From NCBI GenBank assembly GCA_035578155.1, contig JAPWDM010000002.1, positions 35,636,437 through 35,700,436 of the forward strand: a DNA stretch of 64,000 nucleotides, read 5' to 3'. The stretch is from Brachynemurus nebulosus. Lineage: Eukaryota > Arthropoda > Insecta > Neuroptera > Myrmeleontidae. Positions 14,590 through 26,341 of this stretch are shown here, piece by piece. The notes beneath the pieces were generated by a model. That model saw nothing but the letters and a program-made list of their open reading frames with translations, did no database searches and was not told the DNA's origin. Made by a program: the position numbers and the translations under genes. Within the stretch, counting starts at the first letter, position 1. The number at the start of each line of letters is the position of its first letter.

Positions 14590-15649
14590 CAGTTGATCCT
14601 TTTTTGTACGGTGGAGGGGACCGTATAAAAAAAATTGCACAAAAAATAGTTATTTTCGATACATATGCGTAAAGAGAGGTATTCTAGTAGGCTTAAATTC
14701 GGGCACGAGTCTAAGGGACTGACGTATACACAACGAGATCGAGTGCGTAAGCGCACGAGATCTCGTTGTGTATACGTCAGTCCCTTTAGCGAGTGCCCCA
14801 ATTTAAGCCTACCGAATACCTCTCTTTACGCATACGTATCGAACATAATTTTTTATAACACCTGCTTCTAAAGTTCAATATTCGAGCGTTGTGTAGTGGG
14901 CGTAAAGAGCAGTTTTTTATATCATTGTAAAACAAATGACAGTAACTGTGCGCGAAAGTACAAGTGTGCGTGAAAGTAGCTAAAACTATGCGAGAAAATA
15001 ATGATATTCATTTATCAATGATAATCATATTCAAATTAACATGGAAACGATCAACAAATTAATAAAAAAAAAAACAACAACGTTCTACAAATTAACAAAA
15101 ATTGCTTAAAAATAATTAATTTTTTCTCTCTATTAAACTTTAGAAGCCGTCGTTATAAAAAATATATTCAAAAATATCATAAATAGCTATGAAAAGTATA
15201 GTTCGATCCAGATTGTACAAAAAACTTTTTTTATGCGGTTGGTCGGGACCGATTAAAAAAAGTTTCATTGAAAAAACATCACTCATAACGCTCAGAACTT
15301 AGAAATTTCCTTAGAAGTTGCTTCTATAAACAAGATAAAGCATTAATTTACACGTAGAAACATTTTATTTCAATTTTATAATATTATGAAAATTTTGAAA
15401 AATACATCTGTAACGAAATTAAATGATGCAATAACTTATGTTCTTATGCATTGTATTGATTAAATGCTTAAAAGCCGTTAAAAAGTATTTTTATCAAAGA
15501 AAGTTATTATAGTAATTGTTTAAGTTTCTTACTGTCTCGTGATTTTGATTCACATTATGTTTTTTAATGGCTATTTTTTACAAACCGCATAAAAAAAATC
15601 GCACAAAAAAACCGCACAAAAAAAGACCGTATTAAAAAGAGTTCAGCTG
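14590..15649. mobile_element. pogo/Tigger-like non-autonomous element
   Basis: Inverted ends CAGTTGATCCTTTTTTGTAC and, reverse-complemented, CAGCTGAACTCTTTTTAATA, each flanked by TA. The CAGTTGAACTC-type end is characteristic of the pogo/Tigger group of Tc1-mariner elements. Poly-T/GTGCGG sub-repeats follow each end. No transposase ORF. Confidence 0.7.
14656..14842. repeat. 187-bp near-perfect palindrome
   Basis: Two arms of about 92 bp meet at TAAG near 14749. They share, in inverted order, ATGCGTAAAGAGAGGTATT, TAGGCTTAAATT, AAGGGACTGACGTATACACA and ACGAGAT, with roughly ten mismatches. The transcript would form a single long hairpin. Short ORFs in both directions are mirror artefacts. Confidence 0.9.
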
Positions 15650-16020
15650 TATATGTAATATTTTGTACCAGTGTAAAACTAACTTGTAAAATTTTATTAC
15701 TAATATCCTCTCGTTAAATAATATGTAGGGACAAGTTCCTCTCTACAACGACCTAAAATAATAAAAGTGGTGGTGATTGACAGGATACTTTTTTTACAAC
15801 CATCGAAAATATAAAATTGGGAGCGATTGTCATTTGTGGTGATTGTCAGTGGTGGCGATTGTCCGGACACCTTTATACAACCATCGAAAATATAAAACTG
15901 GGGGCGATTGTCAGTGGGGGTGATTGTCAGTAGGGGCGATTGTCCGGACACCGTCTTAAGAAAGCTTATTAATTATCCTCTTTATTTGTGAATTATGGAC
16001 GATGTTATGAAAAATCGCGA

Positions 16021-16893
16021 CAGGGGACTGTTTCAGGGAAAGAAAAAACATTTTCGTTGAATAGAAGCAATCAAAATATTTGTTTTTATTTATTATAACT
16101 TTTAGAATCTATATTACGTACGAATAAATTAAAAGTTTCTGTTAAACATTATAATGAATTTTCTTAATGCTATAGGACGTTTGTCATTAAAATCAAATTT
16201 TTGGTTAAATGTCCTTTTTAAGAAGCTGAACTTATAACTCTAAAGTCATAAAATTATGTATTATAAAATTAATATTAGAACAAGAAAAATACTACCTTCT
16301 ACTGACTTATTTCGCTATGAAATGACAGGGGACTGTTTGTCAGGGGACTGATATTTTACATGGAAAGTTTCCTAGTATAAAATCATTTTAAATCTATTCA
16401 ATTTTAAGGGGTAGACGTGATAGTATACTTGCTAAGTAATTATTTTATAAATTTGTTGTAACTTAATCACTTAAAACAATAGAAAAATTGTTTAGCAGGG
16501 GACTGTTACAACTAGCGACCCAGGCGTGTAGTTTACTTACAAATGCAGCGGTGACAGTGAACAAAATGATGTCAGCACACTTAACTCTGCAACCGAACGA
16601 ACTTCACACCGATTGCGTTCCGTTTCATGATATAAACGATCGCGCCAATGCACGGTGTGATTCCAGTACCATTATCAAATTGTAACAGGGGACTGTTCAA
16701 AAAATTTGAGGACAACATTTGATTACTGGTTTTATAAGGAAATTTTTATTTTAAAAATATGATCTCGTTTTACAAAGATACTTACACTATTCTAGTATTA
16801 TTCACATTTTTTTTTCTTAGGCAGTAATGATACCGAAAATAAATATTTGTAATAATACCTCTAATTCTGGAAATGGGACACGACAGGGGACTG
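16021..16893 (+). repeat. Six dispersed copies of CAGGGGACTG
   Basis: Exact 10-mers start at 16021, 16326, 16341, 16496, 16686 and 16884, most followed by T or TT and preceded by A. All are in one orientation. Sequence between them is unrelated AT-rich DNA, so this is a motif cluster, not a tandem array. Confidence 0.85.
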
Positions 16894-17343
16894 TGAATTG
16901 ACTGTAAAAAGTGATTGTAAATTGAATATTACAATATTATATTACTAAATGGGATATGGCCTGCCAAGAATAGCTAATATACTGTCTTTATTAATACATA
17001 AAACTCAACAATAATAAGATCTATTATATAAAATCTACCTGGGACAGCGATTTTCCAATTAGTAGAGAAATGGCCAAATACTATTTATTAAAAAAATTAT
17101 TTTGTCATTTATAATTTCATCAAATAAATATTAGAATACTGCTACTTCAAAATTTTTCTGTTTTTTACATTCTTTAATTATAAAATTTAGTGGGCAGAAG
17201 TTGTAAATTTGTAACAGATGTTACTTGAGATCCACTAGATAGATATTAAGTGCCGAAATACCTTAAAATATTGTTCTAAAAATATCCCGTACGATAGAGT
17301 ATGTGGGATTATTTTATTAGTAACATTAATAATACATATGCTC

Positions 17344-17520
17344 AGGGCCAGCTTAGCCAATAGGCCACCTTAGGGGCGGTAAATTTTCAAAATAGGGCGG
17401 AAAAATGAGTAATTAACGTTCTTTTTTTTTTGCTCGTCACTTATTTTTTTAAGAGAAAGTTTGTAAAAAAGGTAGGAAAAGGGGCGGCAAATTTTCAAAA
17501 CAGGGCAGAAAAAAATGTGA
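17344..17520 (+). repeat. hAT-type terminal fragments, repeated
   Basis: CAGGGCCAGCTTAGCC begins like a hAT end, followed by GGGGCGGTAAATTTTCAAAA. A second GGGGCGGCAAATTTTCAAAA occurs at about 17480, and a related CAGGGCCCGCTCC...GGGGCGGCAAATTTT at 19561. No paired right end found. Confidence 0.45.
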
Positions 17521-17703
17521 TTGACTGTTGTCAAAGCTTGTCGTAATATTCTTGAGATGTATGGGGAAGGTGCTATAAACGAAAGTACCTGCCGTCGTTG
17601 GTTTCGAAAATTCCGTAACGGAGATAATAGGATAATAGGCGATAATTTTCTGAAGAAGATTTTCAACACCCTATATAGATACAACATCTACATAAACAGT
17701 TAA
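17521..17703 (+). pseudogene. mariner transposase N-terminal fragment
   Basis: The translation contains ACRNILEMYGEGAINESTC followed by RRWFRKFRNGD, closely resembling the helix-turn-helix DNA-binding region of mariner transposases, which bind the element's inverted ends. Similarity stops after about 37 residues and the frame runs into non-homologous sequence with a stop at 17701-17703. The DD34D catalytic domain is absent, as are recognisable mariner ends, so this is a small relic. Confidence 0.8.
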
Positions 17704-17902
17704 ATCTCATCTATGCAGAATTGCACTGTAATGACAAATATAGAATGTCAATGATGAATGTTTCGAAAATTATTTGCTATCTCTATTTTCATTCACAACA
17801 ATGTACACATATCTATGGATGCGGTAATTCTTTTATGTAGCGTGTATTCTGCCTGGCACATTAATAGGGAGGTTAGCTCGTGGTTGCCAGCTATTAGGGT
17901 TC

Positions 17903-18597
17903 GTTCACACGACACCGAATCGGTGCGAATTGGACGTAGTGTTCACACGGCAAGTTTTTTTCTCTGTATATCAGTTATTTTACCGAGTCGATACATACAT
18001 GTACATGTATATAGTACATGTCGTACTAATTGTGACCGTCACTAATCCAAAAAAGCAATAGTAGCATTGACAATATTCATTAATTATTATTATTAAACAG
18101 TGATTTCTGAAAATCTCTCTTTAAAATAACATATATTTCTCTCCATTTTAATACTTTCAAATCTTTTTCTTTACATATTTTTAATGTTTTGTCTCATAGA
18201 GCATGTCTTTATTCTATTAAAATTACTAAAATTTTAGTATTAATATTGTTAATTGTTCATAATACATCTGTTTTATTAAAATAATAAACGATTGCATGAA
18301 TATAAAATATGACAAGTCTGTACCTGAAGCAGCACAAAAGAGTAAAAAATACTGTATCGTCTGAACACTCACATATAAAATACACGCGCTACTAGCAACC
18401 GATTCGAATTTTTTACTATTTTACTGTATTCGGAATTCGGTGACAAAACCGAATGTCAAAAATCTCCGAATCGGTTTTTTTACTGTGTACGGTTTTGTCC
18501 GTATCGTGTGAACGTACGCACTGAAATACATTTGCCACTGAAGCATACAGTAAAAAAACCGATCCGGAAAAAATACCGATTCGGTGTCGTGTGAACC
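17903..18597. mobile_element. MITE with GTTCACACGACACCGAATCG ends
   Basis: The left end and the reverse complement of the right end share GTTCACACGACACCGAATCG plus two more bases. Inside, fragments of the end (ccgattcgg, accgaa) recur. About 695 bp, no coding content. Target duplication not clear. Confidence 0.75.
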
Positions 18598-18643
18598 AGC
18601 TCCAGACCTACCTTCCGGTTACTATAATAACATGTATATGTAC

Positions 18644-18673
18644 AGTATAAGCAGATATATATCTGCTTATACT
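18644..18673. repeat. Perfect 30-bp palindrome
   Basis: The 15-base arm AGTATAAGCAGATAT is followed immediately by its exact reverse complement, with no loop. Confidence 0.95.
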
Positions 18674-18679
18674 AGGTAG

Positions 18680-19223
18680 AAACTTTATTTCTCTACAATG
18701 ACATGTATACTACTATGCTATCGGCTTTTTGTTTCATACACATATATGGGTATCTAATCCTTTCGACAGTAACATCCGAAATTTTAATACCACATACAAG
18801 TATAAACATTATGTTTAAAATTATGTAAAGACGGATTCTAATAAAATACGAGTATTATGCAAAAATATGTATCATTTAAACGATTTTTACATATTTTAGC
18901 ACAAACCAGAAATTTTCCATATTTACCAAAAAGACATTAAACTAAGCCTTCTGGAGGCCTCCGAAATCAATAGAATAAACAATAATCCGCAGTGTTTTCA
19001 ACGACCTAAACGACTTAAATAATTATTAAAATTAAATACCTAAGCGACTTTAATTTTTATCAACTTTTTTATTTAAAAATTTGGCCACCCCACATTATTC
19101 ATACACCAAACTATTAGGCCTAGTGTTTAGTATTTGGCCTAACCTCCTGTACTAAATAGTCTTTTGACCGTAATACAACTAACAAATACAAATAGTTTTT
19201 TTCTACGTAGAAATTATATACCT
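18680..19223. other. No gene seen
   Basis: AT-rich and closed in all frames. A short GGAGGCCTCC palindrome is near 18953. Confidence 0.5.
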
Positions 19224-20405
19224 TAACTTAGAGTAAGATTGGCCCATTTTTTGCGTTTCTTTACGTCAACTGCCTTATATTTCTCATATATATTTAGGTA
19301 ACTTCCTCTTACTATTAGCTATTGAACTCTGCATATTTCAAAGTAGGTACACATTGACTAGTTATTAGAGCTCACAACTTATTTAATTTCTATTTTAAGA
19401 TGTTCTGAAAATTTGGGACAATCTTGCCTTTATTTGGGGTAACATTGTCCCAAATACAAAATGTCATAGTAATTAATGCCAAATATTATTAATTTGGGAT
19501 AATGTTCGACATTTTTAATTGTGGTTGTACGTAAGTAGATAGTGTACAATATGTTAGGGACAGGGCCCGCTCCAAGGGCGGGCAACCCGGACATTTGCCC
19601 GGGGCGGCAAATTTTAAGGGCGGTAATTTTGTAAATTTTTTTCATTTAATTCCTGATTTTTCATTTAATAAATATTTCATAATTATTTCTACAGAAACCA
19701 CCAACAAAATAATTTAAACTTTTCTTTAATTCAAAAAAAAGACAAACACTCAATAATATTATTTTAAAAACGAATAAAAAATAGTAATAATAATGGAAAA
19801 AAGTATGTAAAATTCGTAATAAAAAATAGTGTATGCATCTCGTGCAGGATTGTCGATTGCCCACTTGAGCGAATGAGCGCACTCACCACGATCGTGCGCT
19901 CAACTTCCCTCTCGTGGGCAATCGACAATTTCCTTGTTATAATATTCTGTTCTTTTAATGGAAATTAAAAAAAAAAAAAAACAGGGTGGGCCAATCTTGC
20001 CCCAATACTTGGGCCAAAGTTACCCCAGCTTACAAAATCACATTTTACAAATAAACAAGGTAAGTACCAGAAAAAACAAACTTAAAATATTTTGAATATA
20101 TATTAAATGAAAGCTGTTATACACTTACCAATCAAAAATCTTAAGTAGTTCTGGATGTGTAAGCAAAAGTTGGTTTGCATCAAAACATTCACAAGAAGTA
20201 ACGGTGAAGTTGGAGCAGCACTGAGCAGTGGCAAAAGATGGAATTAAATCAATCTTAGCGTTCGAGTATAGTCAGTGCTGCTACCTGTCATTTACCACAA
20301 GAATCAAGTTGATAGCTGTATTTGCTAACTAATAGTAAATCAAACTGTCTTTTTCCAAGACTTGGGCCAATCTTACCCTTAAGGGCCAATCTTACTCCAA
20401 GTTAC
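19224..20405. mobile_element. MITE with AGTAAGATTGGCC ends
   Basis: The left end TAACTTAGAGTAAGATTGGC and the reverse complement of the right end, GTAACTTGGAGTAAGATTGG, pair over about 22 bp. Variants of the phrase (GGGCCAATCTTGCCCC, GGGCCAATCTTACCC) are repeated inside both ends. It contains a hAT-type end fragment (19561) and a hairpin (19849-19929). No transposase. Confidence 0.65.
19849..19929. repeat. Nested two-stem hairpin
   Basis: The outer stem ATTGTCGATTGCCCAC (19849-19864) pairs perfectly with 19914-19929. An inner stem GAGCGCAC (19875-19882) pairs perfectly with 19894-19901. It is far more GC-rich than its surroundings. Confidence 0.9.
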
Positions 20406-20419
20406 GGTATGTATATACT

Positions 20420-20734
20420 GTAACCGCAGCGAAACGCCTGATTCAAGTGAACAGCCCAACTTGTTTGGTAAGATCTCATGCCGCCGATCACTGCGCGGTA
20501 AACGTGCGGTACAACAAACAAACTTGTACCCCGCGTACTGTTTCCAACGCGCGGCTTCCGCGCGGTATCATGTGAACAGTGAATGGTGATTTTGTGTATG
20601 TAGTACCGCACCGCCAACGTTCTGCGCGGTTTCCGCGCGCCATGTCAACTAGGCCTAAATGAACATCCCGATTCAAGTGCACAGATCAAACAAGTTGGTC
20701 TGTTCACTTGAATCGGGCGTATCGCTGCGGTTAC
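20420..20734. mobile_element. MITE with GTAACCGCAGCG ends
   Basis: The ends share GTAACCGCAGCG, then (one mismatch region) GATTCAAGTGAACAG and CCAACTTGTTTG, an inverted match of about 55 bp. A second hairpin (cccgattcaagtg / cacttgaatcggg) sits next to the right end. Interior has unusually high GC with many CGCG steps. Confidence 0.8.
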
Positions 20735-22431
20735 TATATATTCATACATATTTTTTACGTAGAAAAAAAGTATTTGTCTTTTTTAGATATTATATATTTA
20801 TTATGTACAAAATATTTTATCAATTAAAAATTATGTATTTAAAGTTATAAAAATTTTAAAAATATAATTAAAATTATAAAAATTCTGAATATAAAAAAAA
20901 ATAATTATAAATATTGTTATCACTTATTATTACACGAGAGGTTTGTATTTTTTCGGATAAGTTTGGATTTATCTAACGAAAATTGCTTTTAGGCAAGAAA
21001 TTTGAGTTGTAAAAAACGCAAATTTATTCAGAAAAATATAAAACACAAGTGTACGGAGAAACATATATAAAAGAAGTTGAAATAAGAATCAAATCGATCG
21101 GATGATTTATCTTCGAATTACAACTGCAGCAAATTTTAAAAATGTAGTTTTCCTTTACCTTACCTTTTAGTTTTAATCACTGAGAATTTTTACTAAAATT
21201 ATTTACGATATACTCACTATAACGGTCATAGTAAAACTAGATGAGTCGTTTAAATGTGCCAGGGTCTAGTTGCTCCAAAACATGTGACTGGCAGCCACGT
21301 CCAGAAACACCCGAACTATCAACTTTCATACATTTCTCAATACCTCAAAATTATCAATGAAAATCAGAATCCGCTCTTCAGATGGCTGTGACTCAAAAAC
21401 TATTTGAGATATGCACTTGAAATTTTAGTATGTTATTTTTAAAGGTTTAGACTATCGAAATGTACAAAAATATTCGATTTTTTTTTAAATGTCGCACTAG
21501 TAGTCCCCCTTAATATACGTGAATAAAATACCATTTAAAAAAAATTTTTAAAATGGATTCATTATTAACGAAATTGAATGGAGGCCTGTAATTTGGAATA
21601 TTGCAGGCCTCTTTACATTCCAATTTGGAATATTTTAGACCTGAATTCGAATGAATATTCGAATAAAATTCTCAAAAGTAAGGCCTGGTAAAAAGAGTTA
21701 ATTTAAATAAAAAATAGTTTTTTCAAGGTGTTTTTCAAATAAATGTATCTGATTGGTTAAGTATATGCAAACGAAAACACATATACAAAATTGATATGTA
21801 TCACTTACCATTGACAAACTCATTTGATAACAACAACGCAGATTTGACGCTAGATAACCGCAAATCATGTGAATAGTTAACAAAAATGATACGCACGTAA
21901 GCCGTGTGGTTTCCACCCATCATCTGAACTAAGCCTTAGATGTGCCATAACTTTATATAAAATTAATTTCATCATACATATATCTACGCCCACAGAACCG
22001 GTGTTTCAAGTTCCTTCGACGCCAATTCGAAGTTTGGTTGTTTCGACAGTTAATTCAAAAAAAAAAAATTTATGGTCTTTTCAAGTTTGTTTTCTTTCAA
22101 TAATATTACACCCTGCCTACATATCTTTCCGCAATGTAAGTCTCATAAAGATTTATTCATTTTATTTTATTATACTCGAAAACAGACTGAAAACGCGTTA
22201 AGTTATAAAGCTAATTTTAATTCATTCATGTTTGTTTTACTTATTCTAAAAAAAGTAAATTGAAGAATTACGTAAGTCGGCTCCTCTCTCTTCCCTCCCC
22301 ACCTCCACGTATCCTAGCCAAGCTTCCTACCTAACCCTTCCTACTCCTTTCCTCAACCAACCTACGTAGTCTGTGGACGCTCCTGAACAACAGAATTATC
22401 CGTAACGCAAGTTGTTGATTACTGTCGATTA
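20735..22431. other. No gene seen; one small hairpin
   Basis: Mostly AT-rich with closed frames. GAGGCCTG at 21581-21588 pairs with CAGGCCTC at 21604-21611. A pyrimidine-rich stretch (ctcctctctcttccctcccc) lies near 22283. Confidence 0.5.
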
Positions 22432-22548
22432 CTGACCACTCTCGTCACATTTTCATCACTTTTTATGTTCCGAACTAACTTCGTGTAAGTTCGGAACATT
22501 ATAAAATTGATGAGTGATCGAAAATTTGAGAGAAGTGGTAAGTCAGAG
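22432..22548. repeat. Imperfect palindrome with a perfect core
   Basis: GTTCCGAACT (22467-22476) pairs perfectly with 22488-22497. Flanking sequence continues to pair imperfectly out to CTGACCACT / AGTGGTAAGTCAG. Confidence 0.8.
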
Positions 22549-23811
22549 AACAAATGGTAAATAATTATAGAGTTTTACATTCATATATTGAATAAACGCA
22601 AGAGGACTGTGTATTGTATGTATTTCATGTACCTGTGAACTCTATGGTTTGGTGGCCAATGCACAATCAAGTTTACTTGTGATATGAAATTAACAACAAA
22701 ATTGCAATAAAAAAAAAAATTTCTCTTTCTATTTCTATTTTATAGAAGCGTGTATATATTTATCTCTTTCTTTCGCTGTTTTTTCTTAAAATTATTAATA
22801 ATGGGACAGATTCTAAAAATTGTTATCTTTGTCTAATAACTTATTTTAATACATACAGAGCCATCTTTACGTATTTGTGATAATTACATACTTACCGACC
22901 AGCTCACATAAGTCATAGAAAAAATTATATACATATAGAATCCTATCAAAAATAGGGCCATATTGCACATCATTGTACTTTCTCCTCAACCGTAAGATGG
23001 CTCTCAGTGTCCGTTTTTTCGCTCATTTTATACCTATTCGTTTCGTCATAGTTCGTCCGTTTCCGTTCGTTCGTCCGTAATGATTTGATATAATGAAAAA
23101 AAAAGTGCACGTAGGTGGACAAAAACGTGTCAGGATTTTATTACTTCTTTATTTATTCGTACATCTACATCAAGAAAATCTTCCAATTACGATAAACTCA
23201 TTAGAAATAACTTTTGTGATATAATAAATACGTTGTCTTTGTAATTTTGTGTTTCTAATAAAAAAATCGTAGCTAATATTTTTTAAACCTTTATTTATTT
23301 CTAAATTTTATTATATACATAATTAACTTTAATAAAAACAAGTCGTCAAGTGCAAGTTGTACTTGCGCTAACAGTGTTCCGTACAATCAGTTGTTTCTAG
23401 GAATTTTTTATAACGGGATATGAAGGTGGATAAAATATTTTTCCTAATAAATAAATTTTATTCCTAAAGTATAACCTATTTTTTGATTTCAGAACGATCG
23501 TGTTCGTATGTGTCACATCGTGAACGTATGTGTCCGGACTGTTATATTTTAAGAAATTTTAGTTATGACCACTGATTGTGAGGAACATTACTTAGTGCGT
23601 GTCAAACACGCACTTGACGAATTTTTTTTGAAAAATATTTACGTACATTACTATCTGTCGAAAAATATGTAATTTTTTTAATACCTCCAAACCTAAGCCA
23701 GTACCAAATTCATATTCTATAACAACATTTTGTAGCTTAATAACTTTGTTTTACTTTATAGCCTGAAATTTTTAGAAAATGAACAATTTTGAAATCCCTT
23801 GTAAAAATATA
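22549..23811. other. No gene seen
   Basis: AT-rich. A brief higher-GC patch at 22985-23085 (ccgttttttcgctcattttat, cgttcgttcgtccg) has no ORF. Confidence 0.5.
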
Positions 23812-23819
23812 GTATAGAT

Positions 23820-25585
23820 CAGGGGTGGCCAAACGGTCGATCGCGTTCGACCGGTCGATCGCGAACAGTTCGACAGTCGATCGCAGACATTTTAAGTAAT
23901 TTACTTTTTTTAAATATAATACGGCGATCATCGATTACAAAATTCCCTATTTTAATAATTCAAAATCAAACCAAAACATTCCCTATAGTAATTTACTAGG
24001 TTAATTTAAAATGTGTACTAAAAATTTAGCAGACGATGAAACATGAATTTAAATTTAAACTCGTATCTATTCTACAATTGACATAACTAATTCCAAAGCA
24101 GCACTGTTGCCGGAAGAATTTCAACAAAAACCGCCGATGAACGGCATTCTAGTAGCCAAAAAATACCCAAATTATTATGTAATATCCCAAAAATATCCAA
24201 ATATATAAAATACAAAAAATACAATAAAAATAAATATTTTATCCCAGGAATTTATTGATTATTACACATTACATTCCGTATTGAATTATTATTACAATGA
24301 AAATGTGAAATTATGGCAACTTTTCAGGAATGAACGTTTGCATTTCGCGTGGTTTCGTATTGAATATAATACATCACTGTTTACTATTTTAATTACATTT
24401 ATTGATCTAAAAACTGAAACTGTTTAGTTTACTATTGCACAGAAATTAAGTTGATTCACATTAGAGATGTCGATTTTCCAAAAAAAAGGTCGATTTTTGG
24501 ATCGATTTAAATCGAAATTAAAAAAATCGATTCAAAAAAAAATCGGCTAAAAAAAAAATCGATTCTGTGAGATCGACTTAAAAGATCGAAATTTTGAAAA
24601 GTTTAGTAAAATTAGCTGATAATTTTTGTTAAGGGATTTAATTGATAGTACATGGGAAATATCGTGTAAAAACGCTTTACATTAGATTTTTGTCAGGGCA
24701 GTGAGTTTACTTTTCAATTATAATTATAGCAAATAACACAATTGAATATGTAGGACGAATACCACGGAATGAACCAAGTTTACTATTCAAAAATTTCAAA
24801 CAAACTGGCAAAAAAATGTTTTCTGAATAAGTTGCTTTTGTAGGAAAGGGATCGTTAGTCCCATAGGTGGTCTTCTTTTCCTTTGTATTAATAGTCTTCT
24901 ACTGGACAAAATAGTGCGTATATATACGTATTTATATGGAGCCACATGGAGGATTCGTTGATAATAACAAGTAAAAAGTGACAATTTATTAACAATAACG
25001 TTTTTGGTGTTTCATTTTAACACATGTTTCTTTGTAAAATTACAACTAAAATGAAATTATTTTTGAAAAAAATTGGTTATCGATCTCTTACTTTTAATAA
25101 TCGATTCATGAATCGATTCAAATGAAAAAAATCGAAAAAAGAATCGATTAATCGATTTAAAATCGACATCTCTAATTCACATGATAATAATTACAACACA
25201 AAACCAAATATATATTCTAAAAGCACTGTAAATTGTTTCAACTCCATAAGAGGCTAGTTTCCAAGACGTCTGTCTTGGACCGTGGTTGGGTTCAAAGTCT
25301 CTTTCAAACTTATAGCAATGGACGCTAAGTCCGTTATGGGCACATGCGCAATCACATGAGAACACATAAGGATTCAAACAATTAATTCTTATTTGAAATA
25401 AATTAAATAGAATGCAACAACTTTTCGTTTTACGAAACAGCAACGATTACCTAAATTTCCTTAGTGAGCGTTTGACATGAAAGATACTTTATTTGTTTTT
25501 AATTTAACCCATTTTTCGGAGTCGATCGTGCATAAATAAGAAAAATTAATGTCGATCATACCAGTGTTAAGTTTGCCCACCCCTG
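23820..25585. mobile_element. hAT element, non-autonomous, with 8-bp duplication
   Basis: GTATAGAT is duplicated at 23812-23819 and 25586-25593. The ends are CAGGGGTGGCCAAAC and, reverse-complemented, CAGGGGTGGGCAAAC, the classic hAT (Charlie/SPIN-like) start. The 1.77-kb body carries no convincing transposase and is split by a second hAT-type insertion at 24462-25174. An 88-codon minus-strand ORF at 25177-25443 has no recognisable domain. Confidence 0.85.
24462..25174. mobile_element. hAT MITE nested in the hAT element
   Basis: ATTCACAT is duplicated at 24454-24461 and 25175-25182. The ends are TAGAGATGTCGATTTT and its reverse complement. Sub-ends are full of ATCGATT repeats. 713 bp, non-coding. 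Confidence 0.9.
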
Positions 25586-25593
25586 GTATAGAT

Positions 25594-26260
25594 GCTTACC
25601 ATATAAAAGATGGCAATAGTAATATCGAGAGAGCTATCATATTATTGAACTATATAATATGTAGAGTATCTACTGTCCCCTCCCCCACTTCACCTCAACC
25701 CAATTCCGGTCTGCAAAGGTAGTCGTTGAATATCGTAGGAAGCCTTGCATAAAAAAAAAAAAAATAAAATAAACAACAAAAAATATCCGCGTATATTTTT
25801 GTTGCGCAAAGAGTACAAAGAAAATGTAAGTAGGTAAAATATAACTAATGGAAATTTTCATTTTTCCGTATTTTTCCGCATATATGTATATGCGTCTATA
25901 TATATACACATGTATGATGTCTCGACATCAGTAGCGGAGATCAAATTTTAAGGGTTCGGTCGTGAGGGTTTCATAGGGGTGCCTTTATATACATGGGGAA
26001 ATATTTGTGATTTGTCTAATTAGGCTGGGAGTGACTAGCAGGAGTGAAGGTACTTATACAAACAACTTACACATACTGTACCGTAGAACACTATAGAAGC
26101 AATGTACTCCTACATATAAAAATCTGTCGTTCGTAAGCTGCCACGTTGCGGCAATTTAGACCGCTTCTGATTTAATCTGTTACTGTTTGTGATAGGGTTC
26201 ACGTCGTAACTAGTATCATTGTTTTTTTAATCAACTCGTTAAATTTAAACAGAAAAAAGC
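25594..26260. other. No gene seen
   Basis: AT-rich with short atatatgtatatgcg runs near 25880. Nothing recognised. Confidence 0.5.
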
Positions 26261-26341
26261 ATGATGTGTGTCGTATTTGAGTGTAAAAATTCTATTGAAC
26301 AAAAATATTCTCAAAATAAACGGATATCTTTTTTAAAATAA
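26261..26341 (+). pseudogene. Possible THAP zinc-finger N-terminal relic
   Basis: A 26-codon frame begins MMCVVFECKN and ends KRISFLK before a stop. THAP domains (C2CH DNA-binding modules of cellular proteins and P-element transposases) start in the same way: a short lead, C-x(2-4)-C, KN, then an ISF..FP segment. The later C and H ligands are missing. Too short to be certain; a chance match or a first exon with an undetected splice site are alternatives. Confidence 0.35.

Larger units (their letters stand above)
14101..15952. mobile_element. hAT-like element with repeated GACAATCGCC ends
   Basis: GTCTTAAG is duplicated on both sides (14093-14100 and 15953-15960), an 8-bp duplication typical of hAT insertions. 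Both sub-ends carry several dispersed copies of GACAATCGCC (plus strand left, minus strand right), as expected for transposase-binding motifs. The same motif clusters occur near 30195-30330 and 37700-37890. The coding interior has been replaced by another insertion. Confidence 0.7.
13968..17086. mobile_element. Outer element of a four-layer nest
   Basis: The left end at about 13970-14021 contains ATTTCTCTACTAATTGGAAAA and later CTGTCCCA. The reverse complement of 17038-17086 has the same strings in the same order, so the two are inverted ends. The 3.1-kb interior contains a hAT-like insertion (14101-15952) and a cluster of CAGGGGACTG motifs. No transposase found. Exact termini are not resolved. 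Confidence 0.6.

Noticed and set aside
20402..20682. Overlapping minus-strand ORFs in a GC-rich patch
   Set aside because: They fall inside a MITE with 55-bp inverted ends; the open frames reflect local GC content.
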